A DNA stretch of 64,000 nucleotides, taken from Ochromonas danica (taxonomy: Eukaryota; Sar; Chrysophyceae; Chromulinales; Chromulinaceae). This document shows positions 46,350-56,607 of the stretch, piece after piece. The stretch is taken from the NCBI GenBank assembly GCA_015146655.1, contig VKHL01000002.1, positions 186,001 through 250,000 on the forward strand, given 5' to 3'. Made by a program: the position numbers and the translations under genes. The notes under the pieces are model-generated. The model searched no databases, was not told the origin of the DNA, and saw nothing but the letters and a program-made list of their open reading frames with translations. Every line of letters starts with the position of its first letter. Position 1 is the stretch's first letter.

Positions 46350-47254
46350 TCAAAGATTAACAACTTCCTCATTCTCTGCGTCTGCCTCAGTACAGCGGAG
46401 GGTCTCAGCAAACCTCATTCTAAACATCCAATGGAAGCAATCACCTTTAATGCAAAGCAGCTCGACCAATAATTTAGTTTGAAAACAACTACAAACCTGA
46501 ACTTCTCGACAGCATTTTGTGCCTCGCGCTTTCTCTTCTTTAACAGTGAGATTTCTGCCTCTGCTCGTTTGTACAAGCTTTCTACAACTTCATGTCTTTC
46601 CGCAGTAGAGTCACTAAACTGTTCGAATTGCTTGAATGTTTCCGTCAATGCTGTGTTGAAGTTCTCTGCAAATCTTTCGAATAGTTCTGGAATGTATTGT
46701 CCTCCTTGTTCAGTATCAGCTTTATCATTGTCTTGTAAAGATGATGCATCTCCTTCATTAACCTGAGCAAGAGAGAAAGAAGCACTTGAATCATTTGAAG
46801 AAGGAAATGAAAGTGAACTACTATCAGATGATCGAGTGATGACGACTCTTTGTTGATCATTTTCATGGGTCTTACGATCAGAAGAGATTGGCGGAGTCAA
46901 TGCCGCTGCTGCTGTCGTTAGTGATGGTTGAAGAGCTATATTGCGGATTTTGTTCTGTTCGCTTCTTGGTGGGGATGACGTCTGTCTATTAGCCGGAGCA
47001 TTAGGAGGTGTCACACTGCTATCTGCATTTGTTTGCAAGCCCCAACCATTCGCTGAAGAAGAAGAAGGAGGAGGAAGAGGAGGAGAAGCAGAAGAGGAAG
47101 AGAAAAATGCACTCAATCCTCCCCTATTGGCTTGATTTTGAATAGGATGACTAGGAGCCTCGAAGTTAAACTCTTCTTCATAGGGATGATCTTCATTGAT
47201 CGAGGATGATGCAAAGAATCCATTTTGAAGTGTGGAGCGACGACCACGTGACAT
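46350..47254 (-). CDS. disordered protein with C-terminal coiled coil
   Basis: Two exons (47254-46497, 46419-46350) give 275 aa. The N-terminal 170 residues are low complexity, rich in Ser, Pro, Asn and Ala (MSRGRRSTLQNGFFASSSIN start). The C-terminal part forms a helix or coiled coil: ELFERFAENFNTALTETFKQ, then TAERHEVVESLYKRAEAEIS and LLKKRKREAQNAVEKF. The last exon supplies RMRFAETLRCTEADAENEEV and stop. If that intron is not removed the frame ends 25 residues later in hydrophobic sequence, which looks like intron. No family recognised. Confidence 0.6.
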
Positions 47255-47574
47255 GGTTGGTTCTCATATGATAAAAGAGAAGAGAAGTATGCTGACCATG
47301 ACTGTGACTGTGACTATGACTGTGACTGTGATTGACACTGAAGAAAGATACCAAACCTGAAAAACTTTTGCCTTCATTGGTACTTGCTAAGTTAACGGTG
47401 CTTGCTCAGTTGGTTCCTGAACTCCCACTCGGATATACAGTATGCAGTTTGTGAAGTCTATTGAATAAGATCCGAGAGCTTATTAAAGCCATGGTATCAG
47501 ACTCAAGAGAAGTTACTTAGATCAAAATACAAATTCTGATTCCGATCCACTGGTGGTGGGTTAGCTATTATTTT
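47255..47574. other. intergenic region with (TGTGAC)n
   Basis: About 320 bp with a short TGTGAC/TATGAC hexanucleotide repeat at 47295-47335. No gene. Confidence 0.35.
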
Positions 47575-49598
47575 CTATTTCTCATTGTTGTTCCCCAGAC
47601 TGTCTGCAATCATTTTGAGGACATCGAAAGGGAAGATTTTCGTCTGATGCTTCCATATCACAGACAAACCATAATGCCCCTTCGCCTCCACCCCCAGTAC
47701 TTTACTACTACTACTACCTGTACCTCTACCTGAAGCTGCTGTCATGGAAGAAGACTCAGAGGGCAAAGTGCCTGTTTCTGCATCTACTACCTCAAGTACA
47801 CTAGCAGGGATGAAGTACTCAAAGGCACGTGCAGCTGTAAAATAGCGCAATCGAAGACCTTGTCGTTCCTCTTCCCATCGAAAAGACGGTATCTACACCA
47901 AACACAACAACAAGCACTATGGTGTTAGCAGCGAAGGAGATCAAGGACGTCATATAACACAGAGGTGTACATACCATATGAGCATCGACTTTTGTGGTGA
48001 ATAATCGACCTAGTAGACCTTCAGAGATACTATGGTAAAGGTGTGCTACTTCACCCTCTGGCAGTGCCAGCACAACAGGTAGCGACACAGGAGTGGTCAC
48101 TACACTACCTTCCTCTACCTCACTTGAACTATCATCATGATCATCTCCCCCTTGATCCTCAGGTAAGATAAGAGGTAGACTATGAAATGGTGCCTTCTCT
48201 AACTCTGCTTGCATATGAGATAAAGACTTCTTCCCCAATCCATCAGACAGTGTTCGTAAAGCTCGTAACAATCCTATCTGTCCTCCTCGACCAAAGGGAT
48301 GATAGACTTTGCCATGGTCACATTTGAAATAAGCCATATTCTCCACTACAGCGAGAGTAGGGATATCCACTGTTTGCATGAGTGCCATACCCTTCACAGC
48401 ATCAACTAAAGCTAAGAGATGAGGAGTTGTCACCATCACCACTCCAGAGAAGGAAGCTAATTGGCTTAAAGTAATCTGAATATCTCCTGTACCGGGGGGC
48501 ATATCAATTAAGAGGTAGTCCAGCTCTCCCCAGTCAGTGGCAAGGAGTAGTTGAGTGATGACCTTGGTAGCAATAGGTCCACGAACCATAGCAGCTGATT
48601 GACCACCCTATGATATCATCCCCCACGACCAGTCGTCAGTCACACCTCCTAGAGGCAAAGCAATACACTTCAGCTATCTTACCGAACCAGGTGCACCACT
48701 TTTCGGGTTAACATGACCAAAGGAGAGCATCTTGAGGTTGGGTAGACCTTGTGCTTCAAGAGGTAATATATGTTGAGGGTTGGATGAGGATCGTCGAACT
48801 GCGGGATCGGCAGGAGATAACTGGAAAGGAAGGCTAGGTCCATAGATATCAGCATCAAGAAGACCAACTTTTAATCCTCGCTGTGCCAAAGCACAAGCAA
48901 GATTGACTGCCACAGTGCTCTTCCCTACACCTCCTATCGATGGAAAAGGAATCACAGATGGGTTACTACCACAAGATATCCCGACACACACATCCATCCA
49001 CACACACAGAGGAACACACATACACATATAAACATACATTAGTCCACATACTAACCTTTACAACTAGTAATACCTAGGATATGTTTAACTTTCGACAGGT
49101 TAACTTTGGAAGCATCACTTGATATAGCATTGGAAGCAAAGGATGTGGAAACTTTGATGGAAACATCGCCTATCCATGGAAGTCCTTTCAGTTTCTCCAT
49201 ACACACTGCTTTCACCTACATGTATGAGAGACAATTGAAGTAGGATAGGTCAACTGGAGATTAAGTTAACAGCATTCAGTCCTCACCTCATCTTCTTTGG
49301 GATAACCCGGAATGACCAGATCCAAGTCTAACTTCACATTCCCTACCTTATCCACTTCAACACTCTATCATACCCCAATCCAATCCTGATTAGTTAGGAT
49401 TATCCTTGTCAACATCAGTATTGTCAACATCATCACTTTCTTTACCTTGACACAACCAAGAGAAGAAAGACGCTTTCGGGTGATTGGTTCAACTACCTGT
49501 TGAAGAAGTTTGGAAACTTCAGTCTCCTGTTGAACAATATTTATCTTGGAAGAGAGAAATCGTCTTCTCGTCAATGAAAAGAGAAATTTACTCGTCAT
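47575..49598 (-). CDS. HCF101: HCF101-type Fe-S cluster carrier (Mrp/NBP35 family)
   Basis: Six exons (49598-49446, 49364-49287, 49215-49056, 48933-48683, 48607-47975, 47892-47575) encode 530 aa. The N-terminal MIP18/DUF59-like domain spans [20 protein letters not shown] to [12 protein letters not shown]. The deviant P-loop ITSCKGGVGKST is built across an intron, then come [22 protein letters not shown] and [10 protein letters not shown]. The C-terminal DUF971-like domain starts [21 protein letters not shown]59 + ATPase + DUF971 is the HCF101 arrangement; HCF101 passes 4Fe-4S clusters to target proteins. The C-terminal CXXC of cytosolic/mitochondrial relatives is reduced to CDHG. The start [17 protein letters not shown] looks like a mitochondrial or plastid presequence without a signal peptide. 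An alternative ATG at 49679 lies only 11 bp from the 5S gene. Confidence 0.9.
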
Positions 49599-49689
49599 TG
49601 CCAACAATTCTGCTATTCCTTTTCTTCTTCCACTCCATACCAAGTTCAAGGCTATGATTTCTATTATTGAATTGTCCATTTTCAGACAT

Positions 49690-49804
49690 GATCGTTCATA
49701 CTAGCACTACTGCACCCTAACCCGTCAGATCTAGGAAGTTAAGCGTGCTCAGGCGAGGCCAGTAGTACGGTGGGTGACCACGTGCGAAGCCCTCGTGACG
49801 ATCG
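49690..49804 (+). rRNA. 5S ribosomal RNA
   Basis: 115 nt. The ends pair (GATCGT at 49690 with ACGATC at 49798-49803) to form helix I. The internal promoter is visible: the A-box-like aagttaagcgtgctc (about 49737-49751), then the C-box region ccagtagtacggtgggtgacc. The conserved loop gtcagatctaggaagttaag matches eukaryotic 5S. A TTTT run follows at 49805. Single copy within this window, dispersed among protein genes rather than in a tandem array. Confidence 0.93.
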
Positions 49805-49808
49805 TTTT
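49805..49808 (+). terminator. RNA polymerase III terminator of the 5S gene
   Basis: Four T immediately after the closing helix of the 5S rRNA, the usual Pol III stop. T-rich runs continue at 49826-49838 as a backup. Confidence 0.75.
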
Positions 49809-50110
49809 AATAACTTTATCCATCTTTTTAACTTTTTTACTTCATGGTTTGATAAGAATGGAGGGGAGTTGGTTGTTATTTTATTTTCTTTGCGTCGAGT
49901 AACGAGCACGATTAGTTTGTAATTATGAGCTCAGTCTTCTGACTTATCGAACAATTGATAAAACTATTTCAACAAGACCATAAAACTCCAGCATTTTCGG
50001 ACGTTTGAAGATAGCCGTTACTTCTCTGTGATGGTGTGAGCAACCGTTACTTTGCTCACCAACCAGCAAACACAAATCACCCATTACAACGAACCTTCTA
50101 ACCCTTCCAA
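49809..50110. promoter_or_regulatory. upstream region of ankyrin gene
   Basis: About 300 bp. Two direct copies of CCGTTACTT lie at about 50014 and 50045, compatible with Myb-type sites (inference). No gene. Confidence 0.35.
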
Positions 50111-51028
50111 ATGAACTTTTTATCCAAACTTATTCACAAGAAGAGAGAAGTCAAGCCTTTCCATGATATTCAGAATATCGCCATGGAAGAGGAATCATCA
50201 GCAGATGATGGCAAAGTGTTGTCGTCATCTTCTGTTGTTGTCACCAAGCCTGTCCCATTGAAGGTTGACATGAAAGCCTTGGCTCTTAGCCTCGACAGCC
50301 TTCAAGAAGACAAAGAGAATATCATCAACCAATCTAGTCGAAGAGACGATCGCTTCCTCACCAGTCGAGTCCCTTCTTTCATAGAGCCTTCACGATCTCT
50401 GCCTGTCACTGCTCGCTCTACTGCTAGTGTGATTGATCTGTCTGGTTATTCCTTGCCAAGCTCCCGAGCACCATCTCCTGACAGCTACGAGCAGTTGATA
50501 GAGGAGATGAGAAGACCAATGGAGCCAATCAATTCTGCCAGAACACTACCCACCAGTCGATCTGCCGTACCCGCTATTCAGGAATCTGTACGGCCCTTTG
50601 TAGAGGAAGAAAGTGTCATAGACGACAAAAGCGAAGAAGACCTTGAAGTCGAGCCCTATCAAGAAGAGGATGTGATGGAGGATGTAGTGGAGGAGGATTA
50701 TCTCGAGTGGGTCTTCAGTAAAGCTCGCCACAATCGTCTGGATGAAGTGCGCAAGGCTATCCAAGAAGGCTTCTCAGTCAACACTCGTGACCAATATGGC
50801 AATACTTTACTTCATGTCTGTGCTCAAAACAATCATGTCAAACTAGCAGCTGTCATTCTTAGCTTGGACAAGAAAGGGACTGTCATTAATGCTCGAAATC
50901 TCAAGCTGTTGACTCCTCTAGACTATGCTATTCGATACAACTTTGATCGTATGAAGCTTTGGCTAGAGGAAAGAGGCGCTCAGAGAGGTGTCGCTAGTCA
51001 TCAATATCGTCCTTCCAGTTTTCGCTAA
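50111..51028 (+). CDS. ankyrin-repeat protein
   Basis: A single-exon 305-aa protein. The N-terminal 195 residues are probably disordered: Ser/Pro-rich with a basic start (MNFLSKLIHKKREVKPFHDI) and an acidic run before residue 200. The C-terminal 100 residues carry about two to three ankyrin repeats: WVFSKARHNRLDEVRKAIQE, DQYGNTLLHVCAQNNHVKLA and LKLLTPLDYAIRYNFDRMKL. These are protein-binding repeats, so it is probably an adaptor. An AATAATAAA polyadenylation-like stretch follows the stop at about 51047. Confidence 0.78.
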   Translation: MNFLSKLIHKKREVKPFHDIQNIAMEEESSADDGKVLSSSSVVVTKPVPLKVDMKALALSLDSLQEDKENIINQSSRRDDRFLTSRVPSFIEPSRSLPVTARSTASVIDLSGYSLPSSRAPSPDSYEQLIEEMRRPMEPINSARTLPTSRSAVPAIQESVRPFVEEESVIDDKSEEDLEVEPYQEEDVMEDVVEEDYLEWVFSKARHNRLDEVRKAIQEGFSVNTRDQYGNTLLHVCAQNNHVKLAAVILSLDKKGTVINARNLKLLTPLDYAIRYNFDRMKLWLEERGAQRGVASHQYRPSSFR

Positions 51029-51472
51029 TGTTGTTGATGCATTACCATAATAATAAACAATGATGTGTATATACAAGTTCGGGAATTTAGAATCGATATT
51101 TTGTTTAATATTTTTAATTTTGTTCCAATGATGTTGTTTATATCCTTGTGATGGTTATTCACAATGGAACACATCTACATCCGGTCATTTCCTTGTAAAC
51201 AACGGAACCTGCAAGCCATGTATGTGTAGGGTTGAAGAAAAAGAAAGTCATATCTCTAGCTCAGAAATATCCTCTTTTTGAAGTTAAAAGTTGTCTAAAC
51301 GCCTCTGCTTCGGCAAGAGGTGTTGTGGGTCTTCTTCTCTCCCTCCCCCATACTTGGCACAGAAAGAACATCAACACAATCAACGTCAACACATACCAGA
51401 CCACAATCTGTCACAATTCAATTCCATTCATCTGACTTGACTTGACTTAACTTGACTTGACCATCATCTATC
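51029..51472. promoter_or_regulatory. upstream region of alternative oxidase gene
   Basis: About 440 bp with a (TTGAC)n pentanucleotide repeat at about 51432-51461, immediately before the start codon. No gene is called; a 67-codon frame at 51232 is not convincing. Confidence 0.35.
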
Positions 51473-52516
51473 ATGATGCGCTTAACTGTCCTAACCAAGA
51501 CTTGTTCTTCTGCTTCCTTCTTCCGCTCGAACAGGATAAGCCAATCTCTACCTTCTCTCCTCCGAGGAAGACACCAGACTTTGGCAACACTTCCTCGACC
51601 TGAACCTTCTGATTTGATTGAGAAGCCTTTAGACTATGAAGTCGATCCTAAGCTTCATGCTGACCATCTTGGTCGACAACAGAATCACATTTGGACACGA
51701 GAAGAAATTGAAGAAAGACTATCCAAGAAGTATCGTCACCAACCCAAAACTCTCTCAGACTATCTCATGAACTATACCATGTATGGTCTGTATCATTCGT
51801 TCAACTTTGTGACAGGGTATAAGACTGAGAATACCTCCGTCAAAGCCATGGAGTGGAGATTGATCGTCTTGGAATCCTTTGCTGGTGTACCAGGCTTTGT
51901 AGCAGCAGGTTTTCGTCATTTTCGTTCTTTGCGTGGATTGAAACGTGATCATGGATGGATTGCAACTTTATTAGAAGAAGCAGAGAACGAAAGGATGCAC
52001 TTGTTGGTTTGCTTGAAAATGTTTCAAGCCACTCCATTGACTCGATTCTTGGTCATGTCCGCCCAAATTTGTATGACACCTTTTGTCATGATGCTCTATA
52101 TTGTACATCCTCCCGCATTACATCGTTTTGTGGGATATCTGGAAGAGACAGCTTGCTTCACATATGCAAATGTCATAGGCCAGGTGGAAGATCCCAAGAC
52201 CGAACTTCATCGTGCCTGGGCCAAGTTACCAGCTCCTGATGCCGCTGTTAATTATTGGCGCTTGCCTCCTGATGCTTCCTTCTTGGATACGCTTAAGTGC
52301 ATGTTTGCTGATGAATCTCATCATCGTGATGTGAATCACACGCTGGCAGATTTGAAACCTGACGAAGCCAGTCCTTTTGCTTTACAACATCGCAAAGATG
52401 CTTTGAAGGCCTGGGAGTTGGAGAAAAGTGGAATGTTTGCCTGGCCATCGAAGGAGCAAGGAAAAGATGGAGAGGGTCAGCAGGAGAAGAAAGACTCTTC
52501 TGTTCTACCTCGTTAG
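51473..52516 (+). CDS. AOX: mitochondrial alternative oxidase
   Basis: A single-exon 347-aa di-iron quinol oxidase of the inner mitochondrial membrane, oxidising ubiquinol without proton pumping. Diagnostic segments are MEWRLIVLESFAGVPGFVAA (first Glu ligand), LLEEAENERMHLLVCLKMFQ (E..NERMHL), YLEETACFTYANVI and FADESHHRDVNHTLAD. These supply the conserved Glu/His ligands. Two hydrophobic membrane-associated helices surround residues 120-135 and 190-205. The N-terminus is Arg/Ser-rich and lacks acids (MMRLTVLTKTCSSASFFRSN), a mitochondrial presequence. The regulatory Cys of plant AOX is not evident. The C-terminus has a charged extension. A plastid terminal oxidase is unlikely given these motifs and presequence. 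Confidence 0.95.
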   Translation: MMRLTVLTKTCSSASFFRSNRISQSLPSLLRGRHQTLATLPRPEPSDLIEKPLDYEVDPKLHADHLGRQQNHIWTREEIEERLSKKYRHQPKTLSDYLMNYTMYGLYHSFNFVTGYKTENTSVKAMEWRLIVLESFAGVPGFVAAGFRHFRSLRGLKRDHGWIATLLEEAENERMHLLVCLKMFQATPLTRFLVMSAQICMTPFVMMLYIVHPPALHRFVGYLEETACFTYANVIGQVEDPKTELHRAWAKLPAPDAAVNYWRLPPDASFLDTLKCMFADESHHRDVNHTLADLKPDEASPFALQHRKDALKAWELEKSGMFAWPSKEQGKDGEGQQEKKDSSVLPR

Positions 52517-52927
52517 CAGGTGCATCTAGTCTGCGAGGTCTGTAGGGCCGCATTCTTTATTTGAACATATTAATGGCCAATCTGGCTCCGCGTTTTTTTG
52601 ACACAAATCATTCTGCCTTGACTACTATTATTGTCAATTGTTAGTAAACACATCACATGCTACAACAATAATAGTTAACGACACACCACATTAAAAACGA
52701 ATATTCCGTCATATCTACTCAAAGAAGGACATCAGCGACCTTAACTTGACCATGAAAGCGGATTAAAGCGTTTGCTACCAATCATAGCAAAGGCTATGTT
52801 GCTGAGAATCTGATAATAGGATTCACGCTAAGACTGCGTGAAAAGGAAAAATACGGAAAAGCAAAAGCAAGGACCAGATGAATACCAACTCTAGCAATTG
52901 GCAAATCCACAACGACTGCAAGATCCT
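52517..52927. other. convergent 3' region
   Basis: About 410 bp between the AOX and glycosyltransferase-fusion stops. No gene recognised. Confidence 0.3.
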
Positions 52928-55900
52928 TCAAGAAGTTAGAAGACGACGAATCGTATTCTTTAAAGTGAGAAAACACGAAAACCAAGGTGAGATAAGATAT
53001 GTTGAAAAAGGGAAAACAAGTTGCTTACTAGCTGCTCTCGAAGCCTTTCGTTCTCTTCTCTGCAACCTTTCAACTCCTTCTTCAATGAAGCGACTTGCAG
53101 AGAAGCTTCGTCTTCACACGACGGCTTAATTGAAGTTGAGGTGATAGTTGATGTCGAAGCAGAAGCAGAAGGAGTCAAGTTGGTGGTGTTACTTGTGGCT
53201 CTTATTTCTTCTTCTTCCTCCTCCATGATCCACTGCATGGAGAAAACCTCCAAGAAGTCATTCTGCTCACGATAAATAGTTTGCCGCTTTATTACTTCTT
53301 GGTATTGATTGCGAATTATTCGAAGCTCTTCAATTTCTTTAGGAGACAGATCGAGATAAATGCTGAGCTCATCATATGGAGCAGAATTCTCCTTTGAAGA
53401 CAGTTCTTCAGTCTTTGTCGTTCTCACTCCATCACGCTGACGATTTACCTCCTCCTGGCTAGAACTTTCGACAACCAGGAAATCTTCACAGCCTTGTAGA
53501 TCATCCTCAGGACATTCTTCCCATTCCTCCTCCTCTTCTTCACTCGCCACAGTTGTTACTCCACCAGTGGTAGTAGGGACAGCTTCTACAGGAACATATT
53601 TACGACCCTCTTCTGAATCAATAACTCGCATTGTACGCAAAGACTTTTCCTTGTTCTCATTAGTTTTTGTTTCATATTCACCGCGAATAGTCATGAGAAG
53701 ATGTCGAGCATTCTCCAGAAGTTTCTCAATATTCTTTGCTTCTACACTAAGAGAAGAAAACTCCTGCTTGCCTTTGTGTATGATCTCAAAGATAGAGACT
53801 GCTTCTTGCAAAAGACTTACAATTTCTTGCTTGTCCATCTTACGATTGGTATAACACAGAGCCGCGTTGTACAAAACAAGAGCCAATCGTTCAAAATCCA
53901 CACCAATTCGTAATCCTCCAACATTCTTTCTCGCTTTAGTTATAGCTTTCCACCAGACATTCTTTACCTCGACAACAGGCTTTGTTTCGATCAAACACAA
54001 TGTACCCGCAAGCATCTCCAGACTGTGCAAATGCTCCATTCGTGCGCTGCCATCACTACTATCAACAAGATAGCGATCAAATAGTTGCACACTCATTTCG
54101 AGATGGAAAAGCGATTGATTGAGATAAGACCACATAATTCTCTCATCTTTCAACTCAGTCACCGCTTGACCATCCTTTCCCATTAACCGGCTAACTTCCT
54201 CATATAAGATTACTCCTAAATTTTGATGCATAAGCGCTTCCATGTGATGTACAGGAGGTGTTGACTGTTGATCCACCAAACTCAACAATTGTTCTAAAAC
54301 CTCCAATGTAATACGACCAACTTGCTGGCGATCTTCAACAAGATGAACAGACCAAAATAGAGCATTACCAGCTTCAGCAGCTTGCTTCATCAGAGTGACC
54401 AGTTCATTCAACAGCACATAACGATCACTTGGATTGATCTTCTTCACTTCCAACTTCACTTCCTCCACGCGATGCAACAAAAGTTTGAAAACTGCTTCTC
54501 GAATATTCAAGACTTCATTAAAAAGCTTCTTTCTATCTTTCTCGCGGACTAGTTTGTTTGTGACGGTTTGTTTCTTCTCAGCCGATGCAGTAACTAATTG
54601 ATCCATCTGACAAGAGAGTATGTCCACATAGCGATGAGATGCCAGAGACAGTTGCTGCATATCTTCTGATTGACCTGTTTGGTTGGCCTTGTTGAAAGCT
54701 TCTTGAGTTTGATTGCGATAAATCTCTCTAACAAATGAATAGGCAACAATAAGAAATGATGGCACAAGCTGATCAAATTGACCATTCACAAAGTCCTACC
54801 TTGCTTTGTCTTGAATAAATTGCCGGTCAATACCAAGCTGCTTCTGTAGCATGCCTCCACTTCGTGCAGCGCAGACAAACAGGAAAGCTTTGCGGAAGAC
54901 TTGAGCTCGCAATGCTGCACTCTCTCCCATCAGATGAAGTACAGCATTATGATCTGCAATATGCTTCCAAGCTGGAGGATGACTATTCAGTGCATCCGTA
55001 GCCAAAAGCTTAACCTTCTTCTTTTCTTCTGTGGTCCATTGCCGATAGAGCAAGTCAAAGGCGTCTTGGTCACAAACTTTCGTTCTGTTTGCCACCTGCC
55101 ACCATGCATCCAACAACGCTCTGGACCATTCTGTATTGCGTAAAATCAATACTCCACTATTGATGAGTCCAAGACGTATGTCAGCTGACACAATTAAATC
55201 AGCATCTGGATAGCTTCTGCCAAGTTCTGCGACATCCAGCCCGAAGTCTAAGATGATCGCATCCGAATCTACAAACAACAGCGAGAAGGTGAAATTGTCC
55301 ATATTTTCTCTAGCTTAGTAAAATCCCTACCAATCCACAATACATAGTCAGCATGTGCGGCCCATCCATGGACAGGATTTAATGCAGAACGTAAAATAGC
55401 AATTTTATGCCATCGAAAATCTTCTTCTTCTGGATAGACCATTGGGTCCAAATATTCCAAGCTATGAAATATATATCCATGATATTCACAATATGCTTCA
55501 AGGATACCTTGCTGATAGGGACGATAAAAGGTAAGGTTATCAATTCGATGCCTTCCCTGTCCTTCTGCCGCCAGACTGACCACAGCAACAGAGGAGGAAG
55601 AAGAAGAAGAAGAAGAAGAAGAGAGAGAACGACGATCAGATAAAACTTTTGATACACATTGACCAAGTTTTTCACTTTCTTCTTCGATTGAATTGTCTTT
55701 GTGGTGAATTAAACCAGGTTGTTGTTGTGGATGATGTTTTCCACTCTCCACCAAACTACAACAACTTCCTATTTCATCATATCTCACAGGCCAAGGCTGT
55801 CTTTTCACTGACAGAAACTCTCCAAACAGGATTGGAAGACCAAGGAAGAAGGTCAAAAGTACATAATGACTCATATGCGATGAACTCGAACAAATTCTAT

Positions 55901-55991
55901 TCTTGTTGTCGACTCGATCAAGGCGCTTGCGTGATGCGAAAATCTCGCCATTTTGGACTTTCTGAAGAGATTTTGTGGTTTGATCCTTCAC
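52928..55991 (-). CDS. GT34-like glycosyltransferase fused to a helical domain
   Basis: Four exons (55991-55331, 55268-54800, 54727-53029, 52957-52928) sum to 953 codons. A type II anchor (SHYVLLTFFLGLPILFGEFL) precedes a stem with poly-Ser. The catalytic region contains YCEYHGYIFHSLEYLDP and RWHKIAILRSAL. The DXD-type motif YVLWIDSDAI is rebuilt exactly across the first intron, then come LINSGVLILRNTEWSRALLD and CDQDAFDLLY. This is the layout of galactosyl/mannosyltransferase family GT34 (GMA12/MNN10-like). After RQFIQDKAR the frame continues through a 72-nt GT-AG intron into about 570 residues of helices with TPR-like spacing, an acidic patch and coiled coils. If that intron is not spliced, the enzyme ends at TAG (54796). 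The downstream part would then need its own start at about 54663. Confidence 0.7.
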
Positions 55992-56607
55992 CCTTCACCT
56001 TTCTTTCACTCTTCTTCCCATCATCATCCACTGCACGAGTTCAGTCTAGTTTATGAGGACATCTTTTAGATCATGCCAATGGCTTTGGAACATGATCTTT
56101 TGATCCTCCTCTCCTTCTTTTCAATTGTTCATGAAGGAAAATGTCCATGGATCGCTACACTGTAAAATCTCCCATAAATCTCAAATGTCACCAAGTTCGA
56201 ATCTCGAGATTCACACAAGTCAACTTCTTTAGACGCTCAATTTTGAGTGGATGAGAACGAGGGAAACTGAGTGGAGTGGTCACGGTGGTGGAGAGTGACC
56301 AGCAGAGACAGCCGCCCCACAGCAGCACCCACACGGACAACAAGATTATCAACTCAGCAGCACCTAGACTAAGAGAGTCATCACCAGGGTCGACGTCACA
56401 ATCTTGAAAGACAAGTGGTAGTTGATAAACAATCCTTTTGTTGGGTGGGAGTCTAAGTAGTTCGTTCTAGTATAGACTTTTTTTATTAGTTTTTCGGGGG
56501 GATTTCCAAATAATCATTTTTCTTCCCGCTTTCTTCTTAACACACCTCCTCTGTTATTAGAATACATCGTATTTCTATATTTAAATCTGGTAGTTATTTT
56601 TTGTATA
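55992..56607. promoter_or_regulatory. divergent upstream region
   Basis: About 615 bp between the glycosyltransferase-fusion start and the RRM-arginase start. No gene or tRNA found. It has a T-rich stretch at 56478-56495. Confidence 0.35.

Noticed and set aside
56170-56225. tRNA-like T-loop gttcgaatc
   Set aside because: No paired T stem, D arm or acceptor stem could be built around it.
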